Of a stretch of 64,000 nucleotides of DNA, positions 10,961-21,039 are shown one piece after another; within the stretch, counting starts at the first letter, position 1, and every line of letters starts with the position of its first letter. The notes beneath the pieces are model-generated. The model did not search any database, was not told where the DNA came from, and was given only the letters and a program-made list of their open reading frames with translations. The translations under genes were made by a program, and so were the position numbers. Location: contig OX155962.1 of NCBI GenBank assembly GCA_944548615.1, positions 2,693,298 through 2,757,297 on the forward strand, in the 5' to 3' direction. This DNA is from Micropterix aruncella. Its lineage: Eukaryota > Arthropoda > Insecta > Lepidoptera > Micropterigidae.

Positions 10961-11232
10961 ACCCAAAAGTGGCCGACCGTCCGCTATTTTTTTTGTCTGG
11001 CTCGAAAACTACCCATGTAAATTCTACGTACCTACGGTCTTCTAGCACATTCTAAAACGCATTAGCGCGTAGAGCGCGTTTGAATTTTTATCTAGAGAGC
11101 GTTTGACACTCATTGTTTGATATTTATGTTATTATTCCTGAACTTTTATATATGTATATTTAATATTATCAATTGTTTATAAAAGGAAAAGACACATCGA
11201 AGATGGTTGCAACAACTGGTTGTTGCAATGCC
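10961..11232 (-). repeat. 5' LTR end of the retroelement (272-bp identical repeat)
   Basis: This is identical to 1-272. On the minus strand it begins at 11232, has the near-terminal palindrome TTGCAACAAC-TG-GTTGTTGCAA, and carries ATATATAAAAG (11153-11143), a good TATA box for transcription toward gag. Host sequence begins at 11233. Confidence 0.75.
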
Positions 11233-11439
11233 TATCGACTGTTTCTCTTTCAACGGCTTCGAGTCGATTACGAGCTTCAAGCGTTTTTTCAATCAGTCGA
11301 TCATCGGTTGATTGGTCCAGTTATCTAAAGAATGAAATTTAGTCCTGGAATTTTATCGTAGCCGCAAAGAAGAAATTGAAAGTGGTATATAAAATATGAA
11401 GGGTTTGGTGCAAAACAATATAAAATATGACTTTTTAGC

Positions 11440-11545
11440 CAGGGTTTGTTTGAGTAAGAATAAATATATATTTTGTATGTAAACCAAATATAGTTGAGTT
11501 TCTAAAAAAAATACATTTTACTTAAATTTATACCTTAGAAAATAT
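11440..11545 (+). repeat. Dispersed repeat fragment shared with 58914-59010
   Basis: Both places read ...GTAAACCAAATATA-TTG-GTTTCTAA-AAATACATTTTACTT... followed by TATACCT-GAAAA, with scattered differences. Family unknown. The surrounding 11233-11740 is AT-rich and otherwise featureless. Confidence 0.6.
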
Positions 11546-11741
11546 ATCTCGTCATCATAAAAAATGTATCTCAAAAAATAATTATCATTGATCGTTTATC
11601 ATGTAACCCTACATATGATATCACCACATGCTAGGGATAATCTGAACTTTGCTACAAAAAAAGAAGGTACTAATTGAAAGTAATCACTTTCTGGATTCTT
11701 ACAGTTATTATTAATATAATTTTCTTCGTTTTTAAGGATTT

Positions 11742-12448
11742 CGTACAGCTTGCTGGCCTGAGAGCTTGTCCGTGTTTTTCTTAGGACGGTTGAACTCACA
11801 GTTCAGGTCCCATTCGGTAGCCCCTCGAAGTGGGACTAACCTGGAAAAGACTCTGTGAACTGTAAGCACAGTCGTGGACAGTTGAGATTGGAGGTTTCCA
11901 GGAGGACTCGGGAGGATTCGGGGGAACACATCGGACGAAACTGTGCGGTTTGCGTACCGTGCGGAGTTAGCCAATCGACTGTGCACAATGGCGAATAACC
12001 GGAGTAGTCTGAAAACGTATGTTTCCTAAGCAGCGGGGATAGTTGTCGATCTGACATAATTTATCCTTGAAACGATTCGCTGACTACCCGATCCCGAGTG
12101 TTTTTTGTCGGGTAGAGGGTGCCACGGATTCGCGATAAATTCAATATGACTTACCGCTAACGTCGGGTAGGGGCTACGCAATCGAATCTGCGACCAGACT
12201 GAAATATGGAGAAGTCCCTCCAACTGTAGTAGTAAGGGTGCGAGGTTTGCCCGGTGTGTGCACTTCTCAGTATCTCAGGGCAACGCGTTGGACTCTTCCG
12301 GGCTGTTAGCGGTTTGACTGTGGATTGGGCTGTCCACTAAGTCTTTTACGTTCACTTCATGGGAGACAGAATCGCACGATGTCAATGTAGCTCCCTGGGG
12401 TGACAGGTTCACCGTTGTAATCGAAACCCCTCAATGTAGATACATTCT
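11742..12448 (+). mobile_element. Repeat family R, diverged copy
   Basis: Family R is the commonest repeat here, about 0.65 kb long. Landmarks are a GAACTCACAGTTCAG-like head, a middle block with GCGGCGTTAGCCAATCG and TAAGCAGCGGGGATAGTTGTCGA, and a tail GGGGTGACGGGTTCGCCCGTTGTAGTCGACA. This copy has all three in order but many differences, so it is old. It has no protein-coding frame. The TTCG-looped tail hairpin resembles a Helitron 3' end, but the class is not proven. Confidence 0.65.
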
Positions 12449-12449
12449 G

Positions 12450-12840
12450 CGTTTATATTACCGGCATGTCTGATCGTAAACAGATTGCGATTGTAAAGCT
12501 GTATGATGCGTAGGTATATCTAGAAATCGAGTAATCAGAGTATTAGCAGACCTCTTTGAGGGCACTCCTTTTCCATGATGTTGATTTAATAATATAGTTT
12601 TCAATATTTTAATTATTCCACGAGTTTTCAATGGTGGTTGACGATGAAAGGATCCTTAACTTTATATTGAAATAGAACATAATAGTATTGCAAAAAAATA
12701 TATATCCCTGATATAATTTACTAATGATGTTCTCAGAATTTCATTTTCAAATATATGAAATAAATGAAATTAAATGGCAATAAAATAACGATAATATCAA
12801 TCTATACGCATTCAGTATTGAATATATATCTACAAGTAAT
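12450..12840. other. AT-rich stretch, nothing recognised
   Basis: No ORF, terminal repeat or RNA gene is seen before the SINE that starts at 12841. Confidence 0.5.
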
Positions 12841-13110
12841 GTTTATACTCTTTATTGTGAAAATGTCACAATGGGCGGGTTTATTGTCATATGACAATCT
12901 CTTACAACCAACCCCACTATGACGTTTTAAATGTATGTGTGCGTGTAAGATGTCTGTAAGTGTGTGTATTGTTATTGCATTCGATCGACAGAATTGAAAA
13001 TACAATTCCGTTAATTTGATCCCAACGGAAAATGGTGACCCAGCCGGGAATCGAACCCGGGACCTTACAATGTAAGATCAGGCGACCTAACCACTATGCC
13101 ACCGGGCCGT
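12841..13110 (-). mobile_element. tRNA-derived SINE, copy 1
   Basis: The minus-strand head is tRNA-like: it starts ACGGCCCGGTGGCATAGTGG (A box TGGCATAGTGG), has the B box GGTTCGATTCC, and ends GGGTCACCA. A roughly 190-bp body follows, ending in GAGTATAAAC at 12841. The same element occurs at 43679-43957 and 63092-63361. It is transcribed by RNA polymerase III in this class and moved by a LINE; the tail homology to a partner LINE was not identified. Confidence 0.9.
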
Positions 13111-13533
13111 AATCTAGAATCCAAAAATATCAAAATATTATCGTAAGCCTAGTTCAGACTCGGTACAGTAAAATCAAGAAAAAAGTGGCCCGCGCGCCGT
13201 GGGTTCCATACCATATTAAGATGGAGGTTGTTGCTATGAAACATTTTCATATAAACTAATAAGATATAATCATTGCACGAGTTTAAAATGTCTTTTATGG
13301 GAGGGATTCTGTTCAAAGGAGAATGGCAAATTTGTGCCCATACCCAATATAAAAGATTTGTATGTCAATAACAAAAAAAAATAAAAACACGACTGCCGTT
13401 ACAAGTGAGCTAAAAATAATTGAAAGCATTGCACAAAGAATTGCAGCAAAACTTAGCTGTGTATCATTAAAGAAACCAAGCAGAGTGAGGCGGTTCATTT
13501 TTACACTACTGCCCAAAACAAAACAAAATGTTA
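13111..13533. other. AT-rich stretch without recognised gene
   Basis: A 109-codon plus-strand frame from 13362 runs through here into the repeat at 13534. It has no recognisable motif and is likely chance. Confidence 0.4.
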
Positions 13534-13720
13534 TGTGTTTAGGGTTCATCTATGCATGCTTTCCGTTTCTTTATTCCACCATAACTGCTAAACACAACCG
13601 ATTTAGAAATATGGGGGTAATGTTAGAATCTGTATGTCATCCCGAGTGTCATAGAGTAGGTACCTTAACTGTCCAAATATCAAGTAAGTAGTTGTCTCAA
13701 ATCAAATCGAATCGCATTTA
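13534..13720 (+). repeat. Fragment of the 26.8-28.2 kb foldback family
   Basis: It shares AGGGTTCATCTATG, TTTCCGT-TCTTTATTCCA and the block CATCC-GAGTGTCAT ... TCAAGTAAGTAGTTGTCT with the arms at 26775-27145 and 27785-28190. Only part of the family unit is present. Confidence 0.65.
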
Positions 13721-13971
13721 TTGTCTTCAAAAACTTTCACATAGTTGTTTAGACATTTTTATAGCCGCTTAATATTAAAATAACTTTAAAATGTATACTA
13801 AATATTTCATTAGAGACACGCCACGCAATTGAGTTATATTAGATATTTATAACTACAGATAGTCATGAAATTATAATATTAAAATTAAATGGTCCTATAA
13901 ATAAGAAATACAATTGATTATGGGAGACAATTAAAAATAGTAGTAATAATATAATAATCAATAAAATGGTA

Positions 13972-15389
13972 GGGGTAGAGTGGGGGAATTCCGATCACTT
14001 AAGCAATATATTCTATGAAAAATTGTATATTTAACATAAATGAACATGTTATAAACATACATATGAAGAATTTATCTGGCTACTAATCTAGTGTCAAGTT
14101 CAATGTTTACATTGAAAAATAAATTAATAAAAAAATAAAAACTGAAAAGTCATTTTTGACCGAAATTCCCCCGATACAGTTTAATTCCGATCAGCCTTTT
14201 GGGCAATTCCGACCAGGTTCTCCAAAATATAAAACATATACGTATTGAACAGAAAACATCAAATAAAAGAACTTTTACACAGAAAGCTTTATTTTCTCCC
14301 AACGTAGGTACAGGTTTAGTTAACAAACAAAAAAAATACACAAAATAAGAAAAGGAGTTATTTATATTTAACACATACGATTATTTAATTTGTACCTACC
14401 TAGTTGCTTTATAAAATAAGTCACTACAAATCTATTTAACTACACAGAAATCGCAAATATCCTTTTTCACCTAAGTATATTTGCCTTACATAAAACTCCA
14501 GCACATAAAATGCACCTGTACCAAAGTTCCTTGTCACGCCCCGTGTCTCCACAGATGATGCAGCCGTCTTCGTTGTCTGTATTGATTTCTAGTACTATGT
14601 CGTCACAATAGTCATCATCGCAAATTTCCTGAAGAGGAAGAACTTTGTAGAATTTTCCTTTTGACTGTTCCGGTTTTCTTCTTTGTGGTAGGATAAGTTG
14701 AATGCGATCAGCCATTTCCCTTTCCTGAGCTTTAGTAAAAGTAGGACGTCGTCCAAGGGCTAGCTTTGATTGTTTTCTGACTTCAAGTAATCGTGCAATG
14801 TTCCATAGGGGATACAAAAGTCTCTAGCCGCTGCTCGGGTAGATTTTTGCCTTTCTTCTACAGCTTTTATAGCTGCAACCAATGCATCTGAGTCTCAGGA
14901 ACCCTTCTCTGTCACGCGTTGTCTATTTCGAGGCATTTTCGTAATACTGATTCCGATCAGTGGGCAATTCCGATCAGTGCAATTCCGATCAGTGCAATTC
15001 CGACCAGTCGGAATTGCACGGAGGTATGTATTTTAAAAAAAAATCAAGGTTTGAATGTAAAGGTTAGGTTATTTAACGGCATGAGCATCTCGATACAAAG
15101 GCTAAATACCAAACTAGCAATTGATGGTAATGTGCATTCAGTTATTTAATGAAAACACCAAGTTTTTGATTCTCATTTGACGTTACTTTTTTAGAAGAAA
15201 TACACCGAAAACACAAACTGCTGAATTTCACTCACTCGAACATTCGATCTCCCAAAGAAAAGATTTCTGTCATTGTTTGACGTTGACAGCTAGATGACGC
15301 GCCATGGCGAGTGTTGCCAGTGTACACAGTTTTGGAGATAATGCCCTGATCGGAATAACCCGCTGATCGGAATTCCCCCACTCTACCCC
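13972..15389 (-). mobile_element. Non-autonomous pogo-like DNA transposon, 26-bp perfect TIRs
   Basis: GGGGTAGAGTGGGGGAATTC... at 13972-13997 is the exact reverse complement of 15364-15389, and TA flanks both ends (13970-13971 and 15390-15391), the target site of Tc1/mariner and pogo elements. The word ATTCCGATCAG, or a one-base variant, recurs near both ends and in a cluster at 14945-15012, forming likely transposase-binding boxes. The coding region is a deleted pogo-type transposase (14467-14930). At 1.4 kb it is about half the length of the autonomous relative at 35828-38615. Confidence 0.9.
14467..14930 (-). pseudogene. Pogo-like transposase remnant (HTH start and C-terminal zinc motif only)
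   Basis: The upper part encodes a helix-turn-helix of the psq/pogo kind (RAAARDFCIPYGTLHDYLK), interrupted upstream by a stop. The LALGRRPTFTKAQ linker follows. The catalytic DDE domain is missing, and the frame jumps to a C-terminal acidic stretch and a Cys-rich finger (CIICGDTGRDKELWYRC). The product could not catalyse transposition. It recalls the HTH-DDE-zinc-finger order of the intact pogo-like protein in this window. Confidence 0.75.
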
Positions 15390-15424
15390 TACAAATGTCA
15401 AGTTAAATAAAAAAAAATCGAGAT

Positions 15425-15760
15425 GGAAATTGTCAGTAATCTAATTTTAATTCGTTAATATTATATAATTCTCTAGCAATAAGGGAGCCTTTTAATTTCG
15501 ATTTAAATTGGGTTATTTTTCCGTTTCTACATATAATTTTGATATTCTCAGGCAGTTTATTGTAACACGCCATTCCAACGTAATGTGGATCCCTTTTGAA
15601 TAATTCCAGAGATGGACGGGGTAATGCTAAATTGTGCCTACATCTGGTGAAATGCGAGTGAATTTCTTTTTGGGTCTTCATCTTTCCTATGTTTTTTAAT
15701 ATTAACTTTATGCATTCAAATATGTATAGTGACGGTAGCGTTAGAATACTGAGTCTAAAT
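15425..15760 (-). pseudogene. LINE ORF2 C-terminal fragment
   Basis: The frame reads ILTLPSLYIFECIKLIL, then NLALPRPSLELFKRDPHYVG and YNKLPENIK, the pattern found after the RT domain in Jockey/CR1-type non-LTR retrotransposons. It stops at 15433 and is followed by an A-rich run. The RT and endonuclease are absent, as in a 5'-truncated insertion. Confidence 0.75.
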
Positions 15761-16255
15761 ATCCAAATCTCCAAATGTCAATATAAACATAAATATATTG
15801 TGTTTCGTGTCAACTGGCTTCGTGTTTCGTTCTCAAATCGTTCGTTATCCATGGTTTCTCATAGGTTAGTTCATAAAATTAGCCATTCAACACTTTCTTC
15901 AGTTTATATACAGATCCAAAAACCAACGAGCGGTTTCAATAATTTTCTAATATATAGGCAATCTCGACTAGTTTTAATCACGACTATTTATAAACCAGAC
16001 TGTTTCAATTACGACTATCGTCTTTTTTTAACGTTTTTCTTTAACTTTTTTATATGTATTTTTTTTTCCTCGAGTATTCTTTATCCCACGTGTATCCTAG
16101 ATCTTCGATTTATATTATATTGTTTCTATGTTACGTTTTTAATGTGTATGTTTATATCCATAAAGACACACATAGAAATGTTTGTATCCGTAAAGACACA
16201 CTTAGAAGTTTATATCCGAAAAGACGCGCCCGCGCCACGTCCCTTCTGTCTGTAT
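15761..16255. other. AT-rich stretch with short direct repeats
   Basis: At 16155-16225 a unit like TATCC(A/G)TAAAGACACAC occurs three times in tandem with small changes. The CAAATGTCAATATAAACATAAATATAT at 15773-15800 also matches the foldback family at 26940. No gene is supported. Confidence 0.45.
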
Positions 16256-16424
16256 TCGGGAGCTAATGGGCCCTGTTGCAGTTAGCCCACTAAGACCAAT
16301 GCGTTTAGGGTCGGTCAAACTCTCGGGTCAACGCCCATCCGGCAGCCTCAACGCAGAAGTGCGAGCCCGGGTAGGACTCTGGCCTGCGGACCTGTTTCCC
16401 CTAGGATTCAACCTTCGAAACGGT

Positions 16425-17200
16425 ATTTATTTATTTATTTTATTTTATTTTATTTATTTATTTTATTTTCGGGAAACATACAGCGCTTCATTAATTATGA
16501 CTAATTATCTTAATACAGTGTTTCGCTGGCCGATTAATTGTTTCCTACATTATTTTCTTATAAGGTAAATCAAAAGTTGCATTGCACTAAATGAAATTAA
16601 ATTACAATCGAACTATTGCAAGGATAGGAAAGGAGAGGGATGGGATATATGTAGGATAGGATACAGGTATTCAAATTATACTCTTTGCTATTCTCATTTT
16701 CGCTCTGAGTGTTTTGAAACAATTTGTATACTCACTATATTATATACTCACTTCCTAGACGCCTAGTGAGCTAAGGACAGCCTCGCTGAATTTAGGTTGA
16801 TTCAAGTAAAAAATGTCGATATCTTCGAATCTACTATTATATGTGGTCATCAAGCTGTGCATAACAGAGTGCGGTGCATAAAAGAGTTTTGGGCGTAACT
16901 AGTGCTCACAAGAGGGATTTCGAACGTCAAGGAGAGCGAACCCTTCGTGGCGGAACCAACAATGACAGTTTCTTTACCAAATGAGGGCTATCAATTTTGT
17001 AATGTATTATTTTATGCAATAATGTCATATCAGCCGCTGTGCGGCGGTCTTCCACTGAACACATACTGAAATAGTTCAGCCTGCTCTCGTAAGTTCCAAG
17101 TCCCAAGTGCTCAAAGTAGTCCAGGTATCTAATAAAACGTCTTTGGACGCCCTCCACCCTATTTTTTATACACGCTGCGATGCGAACTCTAAGGTGCTAC
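16425..17200 (-). mobile_element. 5'-truncated LINE with AAATA-type tail
   Basis: The minus-strand frame 17157-16927 has EGVQRRFIRYL and SVEDRRTAADM, a hallmark region after the RT of Jockey/CR1-type LINEs. Decayed coding continues to about 16755. The lower end is a (TAAAA/TAAA)n tail at 16428-16470, as expected for the 3' end of a LINE inserted in this orientation. Confidence 0.75.
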
Positions 17201-17604
17201 AAACATAGGAAAAGTATTGGAAAAGTATAGGAAAGGTATTGTTTCCTATAGAGCGGGGGCGGTTGTATACCTAGTGGCAGTCGCTCTTAAAACGACCATT
17301 CGGCTACCCGATACCGGGAGAGAGACGGGCAAAGGATGTCATGCTCCGCGATAGATTCGGTATACACCTATCACCGCTACACTATGGAGAGGATCGCGCA
17401 AGCGACTTCGAACCTGTAACTAGTCGGGAGGTTGGAGGTATCCTGATGGTTAATTCCAGACGGAGATATCCTTCGAAGACTGTTAGTCAGGGGGCGAGGC
17501 TGCCCGCTGGGTACCTTTCCCGGTACCTCGCCGTAAGGCTTTGGCCTCTGACGGGCATGTTGACATAGTTAGACAGTAGATTTGTATTGTCTCTAAGTCA
17601 TTAC

Positions 17605-18195
17605 GCTTATAGAATAGAATAGAATAACTTTATTGTGCTATAAAAACATAACTTAATGAATATTACGCTGGTTTTATAAAAAAGACAATTTATGCACAAA
17701 TGGCGGACTTATCGCTATAGCGATATCTTACAGTCAATCATTTGATAAAATAATTCCCAATTTTCACCGTACAATACACAAAGAAGTAGTAAAGTTAAAT
17801 TTAACATAAACTTATACAGATATATGTCAGTAACTTATACTAAGGTTGCCCAGGGAAGGATAAAGGAGAGGACAAGGTGAGGTATTTGGTTAGTGGCTGT
17901 GTAAAAATAAATGTTTCTTTAACAACTTTTTGAAAATATGCAGCGAAGGTGCATGCCTGATAGAGTGAGGGAGCTGATTCCATAAACGAGCAGAATGGAC
18001 TGTAAAAGAGTGCGTGTAAACAGAAGAATGATGTATCGGAATGGCGAGTGTGTTATCCCGGTTTGATCGAAGTGGAAGACCGTGGCCTCCCAAAGGGTGG
18101 AAATTCTCCTTGAGATAGCAGGGTGAAGTGGGGTTATTGAGTATGTTGTAGAGTAGCGACAACGTATGCAAATTTCTTCGATCGCGAATAGGAAA
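17605..18195 (-). mobile_element. LINE 3' end with ORF2 C-terminus
   Basis: The frame 18171-17890 ends with FTVHSARLWNQLPHSIRHAPSLHIFKKLL, the RLWNxLP-FK signature closing many LINE ORF2 proteins. The 3' untranslated part has ATTGTGCTATAAAAAC and GCGATATCTTACAGT and ends in an (AGAAT)n run at 17610-17628. The same family appears at 28862-28942 plus 34954-35825, and related tails at 60118-60330. Confidence 0.8.
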
Positions 18196-18282
18196 GAACG
18201 ATCATCCCACGGCTGAAAGAACGATTACATATTGTTATACCAGCCTGGGGTGACGGGTTCGATTGTTGTAGTCGACACTGCC

Positions 18283-19424
18283 ACTGTCAGTATTGGCTCG
18301 TTTTGTTACCATGGGGGCCAGGCGCCTCGAAAACGCGTCCCGTCCGCGCCACGTCCGCGCCCGCCTCTGTCTGAACCCCCCTTAAAAATAACGTAGTAAA
18401 CAACTACTCAGAGTGCGTGATTTTCACTTAGGGATCTATAAATCAATTCACCTCTAGACGCACGTGGCCATATACGATTTCCCGCAGGCGAGGAAAGGAA
18501 TATTGGTCCGTCGCGTCGTTGCGATTATTGTTAATTAAGCGTAAGTGGCTAGCGGAGAGGTTACTCCGCAGCTTTATCTCTGTCCCCCGAGGAAGCTTAG
18601 CGCTCGCGAGTGGGCGAGATACGTCCGTCTGCCTATCAGTCCACTTCGTTAGGAGGAAAGTCGGAAGAGTTGCACGTCGCACGGCGAACAATGATAGCGA
18701 CCAACAAAGAGATGATCCCTTATTTACAACGTCTTAGTAACTATTGTGATCTACTCTCATTTACAACTGTACATAGTTATATCGACAGTACTCCACTACC
18801 ACTAGTGCAGTTGTTTTTAGGTGTACTGTACGAAGTCCGCTGTCTTCGGACAAAAATAGAGGTTTCGCTGAAAAATTAACCCCGTGGAAACAACGTGGTA
18901 GCTAATGGCATAGTAAAATAACAACAGTATAACATCTCCATAGTACGCACCGATTTCGCACTAATACAAGCGCCTGTTGTCCGTACGCTACCACTACATA
19001 GATTCTCGGGCGCCTCAGTGCTAGCCAGTCAGGGTTGTCGCGCGACAGCTAAGTATACAAAAGTGGAATGTTTTCTGTACAGGCTGTAATGCAACCTATC
19101 AGAAATTACATTTACGAGTACGTACGTTACGAAATTAAATTTACGAGGTAACGTTTATTGTTCATTTTCGTAGGTAAGTATGTGTCTATGTAAGTAGGTG
19201 CATGGTATGTACGTGCGTTGGTAGGTAGGTAGATAAACCAAAAATACATAAATTTACATAATAATTATAAAGAATCGCATTTCTGCTTTAATGGGATCAC
19301 AACTTATCAATTGCGTATTTGTGGTGGCTCGGCGAAGCGTAGGTACTTATTTCGAAAACGGGCTTGAGATGTCCTACTGATGTTATTTTACTATGCTAAT
19401 GGTTCTTGTTTAGCTAAGAAACTG
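18283..19424. other. Unassigned stretch
   Basis: The stretch is GC-rich at 18300-18380 (CGCGCC words) and 18440-18680, then AT-rich. Short frames on both strands at 18443-18880 overlap one another and show no known motif. A GTAGGTA microsatellite-like run is at 19205-19235. Confidence 0.4.
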
Positions 19425-19985
19425 AGACCCACCTTGTTCTTTGGGGTCGGCTCAATTCGCGGTTCAGCTCATATCCTGAAGCTTCCTCGAATCAGGTTGA
19501 TGAATATGTTGTTTCCACGCTTTATAGTTGTCATCCACAACCATTACAGTTGTCATCCCCAGGAAGGTGTAACGATATGTAATCGGTTTTTCAAACTACA
19601 GTGAACGTAGGTACTAAAGGATAATACAGTCCACCGTCTAGCTACGCCAATTCGCCCCTAAAAGGCCAACGACTTACCGCGAGGCACTGGAAAGCGAAAA
19701 CAACGGGCCAGCCTCACGCCTTTGCTATCAGATTTGGCCGGATTTCTCCGTCCTTCAGTCTAGTCACGGGTTCTAGATCGCTTGCGCGGCCTCTACCGCA
19801 TGTAATTCAGCGGTAATCAGTTTGATTTTAGCAGCGGCCATAGCGTCCTTTGCCCGTTTATCAAATCGGGATCGGGTGGCCAGTTGGTCGTTTCAAGAGC
19901 AGCTGACATCAGATCAGCAACCACCCACGCTGCTTAGAAACCGAACTCCGATATCATACGGATCGCCGTCAGAAGTAGTCTGCCA
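19425..19985. mobile_element. Repeat family R, two facing partial copies
   Basis: A plus-strand head fragment (19425-19500, GGCTCAATTCGCGGTTCAGCTC) faces a minus-strand copy (19535-19985). The latter reads tail to head: CATCCCCAGGAAGGTG, CTTACCGCGAGGCACTGG, CTAGTCACGGGTTCTAG, then CGGGATCGGGTGGCC. Both pieces are well diverged. Confidence 0.6.
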
Positions 19986-21035
19986 GTAGGTACTTCAAAG
20001 TTTGAGCGATCCCGCGATGAATATTGCCGTGCTATTCTCTCTCACACTGTTCAATGTTTTGCTCTCTCTCTATCTGTCACATGTTTTTACGCGCAACGGA
20101 TATAACGCAACGCATTTTTACCTGAGGGCATATCTATGCCTTATATATCAATGCACGCGCTGCATTTCACCGCGCTCACCTCCTCAACTTCTCAACGCTT
20201 TTGAAACTAACGAAATGCTAAATCTGTATTTCCACTTGGCTCTTGCGCGGACTGCGGCTGACATTTTAATTTTTAACAATTTTTCTCACTCATTTTAATT
20301 ATTTTACTAACAAATATTGTCAAATTTACTTATTAAGCCCTGTCGTATTAAGGTGTTGTCTCAAACATAAGGTCGTATTAAGGTGTCGATTATATACTTT
20401 CTCGGACTTCTCTAACATTTTATATGATATCTCGGAAACAATTTAAACGATTTTGATATGATATACCTAGTGAATCGGAAAAAACCTAAACCTAAAAAAT
20501 GGCAAGCTGGCCATTTTTGAAAATGAAAAAAGGCAAGCTGTATATACGAGTACATAGGAAAAACCGAATTGAAATTAGTCCAGTGGTTCTCGAGTTTTTA
20601 ACGGACAGGCACACAGACTTTTCGTTTTGTAAATATCGAGATAGGAGTTTGATAAGATTAGGTACATAGATAAAGTTACTGAAAATACATATATAGATAA
20701 AGAATTAACCAAATAAAAAAATTAAATCGAGGATTAGGAATCGAACAGTAGGTATATTTAGTATAGCTGCTTTTCATGGGCTTCAATCCTTACAATCAAG
20801 AAGAAAATGCGCAGACGTGGTGTTTTTTCATAAAATATTGACAGGTTATATTGATTGTTCTGTCTTGGAATGGTATCTTTCCGTGTACCATCGCGACTCA
20901 CTCGCCAAACGGAGTTATTCCACCTTCCGCAGGTTAGTACTAATTATACACAAAACTGTTTCATGTATAGGGTATGTAAAATTTGTAATACGCAGCTCGG
21001 CGATATTGAAGTATTCAATACGTCATCATTCGCTC
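19986..21035. other. AT-rich stretch, nothing recognised
   Basis: No gene is supported. It includes a nearly repeated GTCGTATTAAGGTGT at 20342 and 20370 and ends at the TTAA target of the piggyBac-like element. Confidence 0.45.
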
Positions 21036-21039
21036 TTAA

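Larger units (their letters stand above)
1..11232 (-). mobile_element. Ty3/gypsy-type LTR retrotransposon, left end cut by window
   Basis: Bases 1-272 and 10961-11232 are identical direct repeats, and between them lie gag and pol on the minus strand in Ty3/gypsy order (protease, RT, RNase H, integrase). The 5' end is therefore at the right. Identical terminal repeats suggest a recent insertion, although pol carries one stop codon. The layout is odd: about 3.2 kb separates the right repeat from gag, and about 3.1 kb of non-coding DNA follows pol. If the candidate primer-binding site at 8453-8461 is real, the 5' LTR would be about 2.77 kb and the 272 bp seen on the left would be only its start. 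The alternative is that the 272-bp repeats belong to a larger duplicated unit enclosing a gypsy element. The LTR reading is favoured by a TATA box inside the repeat. Confidence 0.75.
16256..18282 (+). mobile_element. Repeat family R copy split by two LINE insertions
   Basis: R segments lie at 16256-16424 (head GAGCTAATGGGCCCTGTTGCAG), 17225-17600 (GGTTAATTCCAGACG and CGCCGTAAGGC) and 18196-18282 (tail GGGGTGACGGGTTCGATTGTTGTAGTCGAC). Between them sit two minus-strand LINE fragments, 16425-17200 and 17605-18195. Comparison with the uninterrupted copy at 23824-24490 shows the three pieces are colinear, with some R sequence lost at the first break. Confidence 0.75.
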
